Of a DNA stretch of 6,466 bases, positions 5,911 through 6,466 are shown one piece after another. Origin of the DNA: Pseudomonadota bacterium (lineage in GTDB: Bacteria; Desulfobacterota; Desulfobaccia; Desulfobaccales; 0-14-0-80-60-11); the NCBI GenBank assembly GCA_018897875.1, contig JAHIKF010000152.1, positions 1 through 6,466 of the forward strand, in the 5' to 3' direction. The position numbers were made by a program, and so were the translations under genes. Within the stretch, counting starts at the first letter, position 1. The number at the start of each line of letters is the position of its first letter. The notes beneath the pieces were generated by a model that saw only the letters and a list, made by a program, of their open reading frames with translations, made no database searches and was not told where the DNA came from.

Positions 5911-5919
5911 ACAATTGTT
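5910..5919. promoter_or_regulatory. Short perfect palindrome, possible operator
   Basis: AACAATTGTT is a perfect 10-bp palindrome directly at the outer edge of the branched repeat, upstream of the minus-strand operon. It is short enough to occur by chance, and no confident -35/-10 pair was found beside it. Confidence 0.25.
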
Positions 5920-6276
5920 CATTGACCGCCAAAAGGTATCACGACCATGCTGCCGACCAATGCCATCCTCGCCATTGGCCGCCAATCTTTTATAAGGTGA
6001 TGCCGGTTACAGATTTTTCAAGATCTTAGGAATAATTATTTCAAAAGAAGGCTACAGGGGACAGCCAGTATATTTATGGGCGGAGGCACTGATATGGCCG
6101 GATTAATCCCCACCATGAGGTTTCCAGGGGTGGCAGGAGAGTCGACGGGAAGGATTTACCGATGGCTTGCTCAGTCCCTTCCCGCCATTTCAGGTTCCGA
6201 AGCTTTACCGTGAAACCCAAAATCCCCCTAAATCCCAGCAGTGTCCGGTTAGAAAATTGCATGCGGTTGTTCTGCC
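5911..6276. other. Intergenic stretch with no convincing gene
   Basis: Open frames here are short, lack ribosome sites and resemble no family I recognise. A 62-codon minus-strand frame (6262-6074) is the longest and is probably fortuitous. Visible structure is limited to the palindromes listed separately and a weak GGGAAGG/CCTTCCC pairing (6147-6153, 6177-6183). The stretch is less GC-rich than the coding DNA and may include the operon's promoter or decayed mobile DNA. Confidence 0.5.
5974..5986. promoter_or_regulatory. Palindrome ATTGGC-C-GCCAAT, possible operator
   Basis: A perfect 13-nt palindrome with 6-bp arms, about 200 bp upstream of the rhodanese-ferritin start. A further CCAAT occurs nearby (5957-5961). 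It could bind a regulator of the minus-strand operon, but no promoter was identified with confidence. Confidence 0.3.
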
Positions 6277-6318
6277 CCCCTCACCCCAACCCTCTCCCCC
6301 CGAAGCGGGGGGAGAGGG
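6277..6318. repeat. CCCTCTCCCC-type palindromic repeat, left member of a pair
   Basis: CCCTCTCCCCCC (6290-6301) pairs perfectly with GGGGGGAGAGGG (6307-6318) around a 5-nt loop. A CCCCTCACCCCAA flank (6277-6289) recurs inverted beside the partner at 6377-6415. Sequences of this kind are widespread dispersed palindromes in bacterial genomes and produce spurious reading frames of the TLSPxGGEG type. Confidence 0.75.
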
Positions 6319-6376
6319 AGTAGGAGATGTCGCCGGGTTTAGTAACCATAAGGCATTAAATCGGTTCCACTTTTTC

Positions 6377-6415
6377 CCCTCTCCCCCAATGGGGGAGAGG
6401 GTCAGGGTGAGGGGG
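6377..6415. repeat. CCCTCTCCCC-type palindromic repeat, right member, inverted
   Basis: CCCTCTCCCCC (6377-6387) pairs perfectly with GGGGGAGAGGG (6391-6401) around AAT. The flank GTCAGGGTGAGGGG after the stem is, when complemented, nearly the same as the flank before the left member. The two therefore form a mirror-image pair about 58 bp apart, like a REP doublet. No T tract follows the stem. Confidence 0.75.
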
Positions 6416-6466
6416 AAGTAATATTCTCGGTGCAAAAAGCGCCTTAGAGAATTTATGAATTGTTGA

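Noticed and set aside
6277..6415. CRISPR array
   Set aside because: There are only two related units, they are inverted relative to each other, and each is a near-perfect palindrome. No regular direct repeats or cas genes are present.
6205..6435. Open frames on both strands over the GA/CT-rich palindromes
   Set aside because: They translate the repeats themselves into TLSPxGGEG-like peptides, a well-known artefact of dispersed palindromes.

Overview
The window is high-GC, gene-dense bacterial chromosome. The gene set suggests a Desulfobacterota-like (former deltaproteobacterial) anaerobe: a CODH/ACS-type Fe-S motif joined to a DUF3786 domain, a rhodanese-ferritin-like fusion, and abundant GTAG-type palindromic repeats with a relic of their transposase. 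That placement is inference; there is no rRNA or marker gene here to test it.

Layout, left to right. (1) 169-924, plus strand: a SpoU/TrmH-family 23S rRNA 2'-O-ribose methyltransferase (RlmB type). (2) 947-1276: a 330-bp unit of two inverted REP palindromes around a frameshifted, 3'-truncated REP-associated tyrosine transposase (RAYT). (3) 1287-2075, minus strand: an exported L,D-transpeptidase (YkuD), less GC-rich than its neighbours and convergent with rlmB. (4) 2076-2428: an AT-rich divergent intergenic region with a candidate promoter for the transpeptidase and two abutting perfect palindromes. (5) 2429-3925, plus strand: an atypical NAD(P)-binding SDR protein with a C-terminal DUF2867 domain. 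(6) 3926-4106: a short convergent gap with two long hairpin repeats. (7) 5773-4107, minus strand: a tight two-gene operon, rhodanese-ferritin-like fusion first, then the Fe-S/DUF3786 protein. (8) 5774-6466: almost 700 bp without a convincing gene, holding a branched GTAG repeat, two short operator-like palindromes, and an inverted pair of CCCTCTCCCC/GGGGAGAGGG palindromes.

The genes do not form one pathway. They cover rRNA modification, cell-wall cross-linking, an uncharacterised nucleotide-binding oxidoreductase, and a probable sulfur/redox operon. The clearest overall theme is repeat biology. At least five long palindromic elements occur in 6.5 kb, and in both convergent gaps one lies within 25 nt of each flanking stop codon. 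The most interesting items are the miniature REP-RAYT-REP unit and the rhodanese-ferritin/DUF3786 operon. I see no clear evidence for a wholly new system.
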